Shown: positions 60,631 to 64,000 of the stretch, piece by piece
Layout of the letters: each line of letters begins with the position of its first letter
How positions within the stretch are numbered: position 1 is the stretch's first letter
DNA from: Corynebacterium glyciniphilum AJ 3170
GTDB lineage: Bacteria > Actinomycetota > Actinomycetes > Mycobacteriales > Mycobacteriaceae
DNA: 64,000 nt
Assembly (NCBI RefSeq): GCF_000626675.1
Contig: NZ_CP006842.1
Location: 620,001 to 684,000, forward strand
Direction: 5' to 3'
Position numbers and translations under genes: made by a program
Notes under the pieces: generated by a model
Seen by the model: the letters and a program-made list of their open reading frames with translations, nothing else
The model's database searches: none
What the model was told of the DNA's origin: nothing

Positions 60631-62360
60631 GACGCTTCCTTACTGTTGTTGCTGTGCTTGAGCAGGTCCTCGGGGATGTCGACATGGCGCGAGCGCAACC
60701 ATTCACCGAGCCCCTTGCCTTGCGGGTCGAAGCGTGCACCGTGGGCGACGCCCTGGCCGAGGATGTCCTGGACCACGATGTTCACCGCGTTGAGACGGGG
60801 CAGTGGGTACACTTCGACCTCCAGCTCGGCAGTCTCGGGCAGGAGCCGCCTGACCGAGTCGACGGTGATCGTCTCGAGCAGCCAGGGGTAGTGCCCGTCG
60901 TCCCGTGCCCAGAGCCCGATGTTCGCGCTGCCGCCCTTGTCGCCGCTGCGGGCGTCGACGAGCAGGCCGAGCGGTGCCCGACGGGTCGCGCCGTCCGTCT
61001 GGTAGTCCGGCAGCGGCTCGTCGGTCCGGGAGGACCCGAGCTCCGCGGTGACGTCCGGCGGGGTGACGGCGACGGTGGTGCCGTCCGCGAGGTGGGCAGT
61101 ATGTGCGGGGACGTCATTATCGACGTAGGCGGGGGAAAAGGTGCCGTACATGCTCGGCTTCGGTGGAGCGCCGTCAAAGAAGGTCCCGGGTGGTGACGCC
61201 AGAGCTGTGCCCACCACTCCACGGCCCCATTCGGCGATGCGGTGCTGGTCCGGGTCCCAGACCACACAGACCAGTCGGGCTGACGCGGCGGCCTGGGTGT
61301 CTGCGTCCGGATGGTCCGTGCGTTCCAGGCGGTATTCGACCGTGCGGGGGCGGGGTTCCAGAGTGTCGAGCTGGCGGGTGAACAACTCCGCCTTGTCTTC
61401 CACGTCCAGTCCGGAGAACAGGACCTGGACCTCGTTTCGGAAACCGCCGAGTCGGCTCACCCCGACCTTGGTCGTGGGGGGAGGCGCCTCGCCGGTGGCA
61501 CCGCTGATCCGGACGCGGTCGCCGCCGAGATCCTCGAGTCGTACATGGTCGAGCCGCAGGACGGCGTCCGGGCCGGCGTAACGGGCGCCGGTCACCTCGT
61601 AGAGCAACTGGGCGGTGACGGTACCGACGGTGACGGCGCCGCCAGTGCCGTCGTGTTTGGTGATGACGGACGTGCCGTCGGCGTGGATCTCGGCGAGCGG
61701 GAAGCCGGGCATCGGGTCCGCCCCGGCGAGGATCCCACGGTTGAAGCCGGAGTAGTTTCCTCCGGTGGCCTGGGTGCCGCACTCGATGACGTGTCCGGCG
61801 GCCATGGCACCGGCGATCTGGTCCAGGTCACCGGGGCCCCAGCCGAAGTGGTGGGCGGCAGGGCCGACCACGACGGAGGCGTCGGTGACCCGACCGGTGA
61901 CCACGATGTCCGCACCGGCGTTTAGACATTCGACGATGCCGAAGGCGCCGAGATAGGCATTGGCGCAGAGGGCGTCAGGAACAGTCGGGCGTAATGGTTC
62001 TCGGACGTCGTCGCCGTCGACATAGGCCACGGTGAGGTCCAGGCCACGCTCGGTGATCTTTTCCCGGAGGGCGTCGGCGAGGCCGGAGGGGTTGAGTCCG
62101 CCGGCATTGGTGACGACCTTCACACCGCGTTTTGCGATGGAGTCCAGGCAGGTGTCGAGATGGTCGATGAACCGTTTGGCGTAGCCGAGTGTCGGGTCCT
62201 TCATCATGCCTTTGGCGAGGATGAGCATGGTGAGTTCGGCGAGGTAGTCGCCGGTGAGGTAGTCGACGTCGCCGCCGTCGAGCATCTCTCGCATTGCACT
62301 GTCGCGGTCACCGTAGAAGCCGGAGAAATTGGCGATTCTCACGGGTGGGGTGTCGCTCAC
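60627..62360 (-). CDS. AtuA-like (DUF1446) protein
   Basis: The 577-residue protein has the DUF1446 start IANFSGFYGDRDSAMREMLDGGDVDYLTGDYLAELTM, split over residues 9-45. Further motifs are VTNAGGLNPSGLADAL, VECLNAGADIVVTGRVTDASV, HVIECGTQATGGNYSGF and LVDARSGDKGGSANIGLWA. AtuA is required for acyclic terpene use in Pseudomonas, but its reaction is not known. GTG 62360 follows CGGAGG at 5 nt. It is the first gene of the carboxylase operon. The order AtuA-like, beta, alpha, dehydrogenase, hydratase matches the mycobacterial Rv0976c-Rv0971c cluster except that a second dehydrogenase (fadE13) is missing. Confidence 0.87.
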   Translation of the reverse strand: MSDTPPVRIANFSGFYGDRDSAMREMLDGGDVDYLTGDYLAELTMLILAKGMMKDPTLGYAKRFIDHLDTCLDSIAKRGVKVVTNAGGLNPSGLADALREKITERGLDLTVAYVDGDDVREPLRPTVPDALCANAYLGAFGIVECLNAGADIVVTGRVTDASVVVGPAAHHFGWGPGDLDQIAGAMAAGHVIECGTQATGGNYSGFNRGILAGADPMPGFPLAEIHADGTSVITKHDGTGGAVTVGTVTAQLLYEVTGARYAGPDAVLRLDHVRLEDLGGDRVRISGATGEAPPPTTKVGVSRLGGFRNEVQVLFSGLDVEDKAELFTRQLDTLEPRPRTVEYRLERTDHPDADTQAAASARLVCVVWDPDQHRIAEWGRGVVGTALASPPGTFFDGAPPKPSMYGTFSPAYVDNDVPAHTAHLADGTTVAVTPPDVTAELGSSRTDEPLPDYQTDGATRRAPLGLLVDARSGDKGGSANIGLWARDDGHYPWLLETITVDSVRRLLPETAELEVEVYPLPRLNAVNIVVQDILGQGVAHGARFDPQGKGLGEWLRSRHVDIPEDLLKHSNNSKEAS

Positions 62361-62507
62361 GGAAGCCTCCGATGGTTGTCTGTGTGGTGGAATAGTTCTG
62401 ATCGTGAACACAGTTGTAGCATCGGAAAACAAGCAGTCGTGACTGATTGGTTTAATCGGTATGCGGCCCCCGGTGAATACCCCCTTTCAGGGGGATCTGG
62501 GTATGGA

Positions 62508-62544
62508 AAAGGGCCCCGGACTCGCGTCGAGTCCGGGGCCCTTT
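62508..62544 (-). terminator. Strong terminator after the LmeA-like gene
   Basis: AAAGGGCCCCGGACTCG (62508-62524) and CGAGTCCGGGGCCCTTT (62528-62544) form a perfect 17-bp stem with a 3-nt loop, followed on the minus strand by a T run. Confidence 0.85.
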
Positions 62545-62566
62545 ATCGGGTAGTCGCCAGCAACGG

Positions 62567-63496
62567 CTAGCTGTTCTGCTGTCCGCCGTCCGAGAATGTG
62601 GACGTGCTCGAGGAGACGTCATCGAGACTTACGTCAGTGCCGTGGAGCTGGACACTCAGGCCGCCCTCCGTGATGTCGGCGCTCTGAATCTGCAGCCCCT
62701 CCACGTCATTGACCGTCTCCTGCAGGGAATCGGTGAGGGACTTGACCATGGATTCCGGGAGGTCCATGCCGAGGATCTGGAGGTTCTCCACGCGGAAGTT
62801 CAGCGCGCCCTCCTCCACGACGGGAGTCATGCTCAATGTCGCCAGGCCCCCGGTGATCTCCAGGTCCATGGTGTTGTCAGCCGTGTTCATCTGCACTCCG
62901 GTGACCTCGATCAGGCCCTCGAGCAGTCCAGCGCCGTCTCCGCCGTCTCCGCCGTCTTCACCGTTTCCGTCGGTTCCCTGTGCCTGGGACTTCTGGATCT
63001 CGGCAAGGAGGAACTCCGGTGGCAACGTGGTGTCCACGGTGATCTCTCCGGCCGTGGGGTCACCGGTGTCGGTGGACATGTCCTTGGCGTTGATCGCCAT
63101 TTCCGGCTGACCGGAGACGACGGGGCGGGACTGGTCGGAGTCCTCGTAGGAGACGTCCAGGCTGGAGGGAATGGTCGCGTCGAAGGACGGGATTTTTCCC
63201 TGGACGAGCCCGAGCAGCAGGGGGGAGGTCCCGAAACTCACCGAGGGGTCCTCAGCGAGCTCCGTGCCGTTGTTCTGCGCTGATGACCGGATCTCATCGA
63301 CCACGGTGTTCTTGGCGTAAGCGCGTACGCCGAATTCGGCGACGGCGGCCAGCAGTACCAGGATCACGACCAGGGCGACGAGGATCTTCCACCACAGGCC
63401 TGACCGCTTCTTGCCGGCAGTGGTGCCGTCCTGCCGGGATTGAGCCCCCCAGCTCTGCGGGGCGGCGGGTTGTCCGGTGTTGTTTGAAGTGCTCAC
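62567..63496 (-). CDS. LmeA-like (DUF2993) membrane-anchored protein
   Basis: The 309-residue protein has a short Gln/Ser-rich cytoplasmic tail, one membrane helix (WWKILVALVVILVLLAAVAEFGVRAYA) and an extracytoplasmic DUF2993 domain of beta-rich character (SFGTSPLLLGLVQGKIPSFDATI and repeated hydrophobic strands). An Asp/Gly insertion lies near residues 175-190. Mycobacterial LmeA of this family binds phospholipids and helps mature lipomannan, so an envelope lipid role is plausible. The start is uncertain: GTG 63496 is assumed, with GTG 63517 or ATG 63514 alternatives. A perfect terminator follows. Confidence 0.75.
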   Translation of the reverse strand: MSTSNNTGQPAAPQSWGAQSRQDGTTAGKKRSGLWWKILVALVVILVLLAAVAEFGVRAYAKNTVVDEIRSSAQNNGTELAEDPSVSFGTSPLLLGLVQGKIPSFDATIPSSLDVSYEDSDQSRPVVSGQPEMAINAKDMSTDTGDPTAGEITVDTTLPPEFLLAEIQKSQAQGTDGNGEDGGDGGDGAGLLEGLIEVTGVQMNTADNTMDLEITGGLATLSMTPVVEEGALNFRVENLQILGMDLPESMVKSLTDSLQETVNDVEGLQIQSADITEGGLSVQLHGTDVSLDDVSSSTSTFSDGGQQNS

Positions 63497-63592
63497 CGGA
63501 CCAGTGTGAACCATCACTGCCCGTCGGCGCCAGAGTTCCGCCGTTTACCCGGCGTATTGTGCGGAGATCCGCAGGTCCCTCCCGATCGGGAA

Positions 63593-64000
63593 TCAGAGGT
63601 TCTCTTTGATCCAGGTGTCGATCAAGGTGTTCTCGTTGTTGATGATGTCGCGGACCGCGTCGGCGACCTTCGGCTCGATGACCGGGCCGACCATCGGGAT
63701 GGTGACATCGATGTCTGCCTCGGCGGACAGGGTGGTGGAGTCGCCTTCGCCGGTCAGGGTGAGCTCGGCACCGAACTTCACGGGCGCCCCCTTGACCTCG
63801 GCCTGCATCTCACCGTTGACGACGCCGTCCTGCTCGGCACCGAAGGAGACGGTGCGCTTGAGCTTCAGGTTCTGGGACACCATGGAACGCACGGCTTCGG
63901 GCAGAGCGTCGGTGGGGAGCACCTCGAAGAGGACGACCTCGATCGGGTCGGCGGAGAAAGAGTTGACCTCACCGGGGACCTCGGAGAGGTTCTGAGCCTC
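63593..64000 (-). CDS. DUF2505 family protein, N-terminal end missing (runs off the window)
   Basis: The frame is open to the right edge, so only the last 135 residues are seen. The visible part (VNSFSADPIEVVLFEVLP, GEMQAEVKGAPVKFGAELTLTGEGD, LSAEADIDVTIPMVGPVIEPKVADAV and IINNENTLIDTWIKENL) has the repeated beta-strand plus final helix layout of DUF2505, which resembles START/SRPBCC lipid-binding proteins. The function is unknown. It is upstream of and in the same direction as the LmeA-like gene, about 97 bp away, and the two may be co-transcribed. Confidence 0.75.
   Translation of the reverse strand, partial: EAQNLSEVPGEVNSFSADPIEVVLFEVLPTDALPEAVRSMVSQNLKLKRTVSFGAEQDGVVNGEMQAEVKGAPVKFGAELTLTGEGDSTTLSAEADIDVTIPMVGPVIEPKVADAVRDIINNENTLIDTWIKENL

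Noticed and set aside
62434..62445. CAGTC-GT-GACTG palindrome upstream of the AtuA-like gene as TetR operator
   Set aside because: Short arms and no second copy near the TetR gene; too weak to list as a site.
1..64000. CRISPR arrays, insertion sequences, prophage or attachment sites
   Set aside because: No direct-repeat arrays, transposase or integrase motifs or terminal inverted repeats were seen on either strand.

Overview
The window is high-GC actinobacterial DNA and almost certainly comes from a Corynebacterium. The main reasons are a secreted mycolyltransferase of the antigen 85 type, a GlxR-like site before sdhCAB, RamA-like sites between divergent isocitrate lyase and malate synthase genes, a heme-exporter/two-component cluster of the HrtBA/ChrSA kind, and the corynebacterial neighbourhood cyaB-like / DNA polymerase III delta-prime / tRNA-Thr at the left edge. 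No rRNA, insertion sequence, phage or CRISPR is visible. Several genes appear to be transcribed leaderless (a TANNNT -10 hexamer 7-8 nt before the GTG or ATG), as is common in actinobacteria.

Layout. 1-8200: replication gene, tRNA-Thr(CGT), a DUF418/DUF1624-type membrane protein, a lipoprotein gamma-glutamyltranspeptidase, a 56-residue acidic peptide, a MarR/VOC divergent pair with two palindromic operators, and small enzymes and lipoproteins. 8200-14600: a translationally coupled operon led by a 1338-residue Pls/PosA-type synthetase (adenylation - carrier - six membrane segments with three soluble LbH-like blocks). Its predicted substrate code points to lysine, and it is followed by a membrane acyltransferase-like protein and a lipoprotein. 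14800-19200: transcribed away from that operon, a NarL-type histidine kinase/response regulator, a short SARP-like winged-helix protein and a LanC-fold protein that has lost most catalytic residues. Two near-identical 29-codon genes for acidic amphipathic peptides face it. 19400-25900: acyl-CoA oxidase-like enzyme, MFS transporter, flippase-like protein, mycolyltransferase and a divergent PorH-like 36-residue peptide.

26000-40000: dihydrolipoyl dehydrogenase, an Eis-like acetyltransferase, a membrane protein, an AraC-type regulator with MFS transporter, the glyoxylate bypass pair aceA/aceB, and a beta-phosphoglucomutase/GH65 phosphorylase operon. 40100-50340: HrtBA/ChrSA-like heme export, sdhCAB, small membrane proteins and a DeoC-like protein without catalytic lysines. 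50380-62360: a minus-strand acyl-CoA block with two tandem fatty acyl-CoA ligases, TetR, enoyl-CoA hydratase, acyl-CoA dehydrogenase, biotin-dependent carboxylase alpha and beta subunits and an AtuA/DUF1446 protein. This arrangement resembles the mycobacterial echA7-fadE10-accA2-accD2 cluster. The right edge holds LmeA-like and DUF2505 proteins.

The two parts most worth experimental attention are the Pls-type operon (candidate epsilon-poly-lysine or related poly-amino acid synthesis in a corynebacterium) and the adjacent two-component / SARP-like / LanC-like / twin-peptide locus. The two are divergently transcribed from a promoter region carrying a perfect 9-bp inverted repeat.
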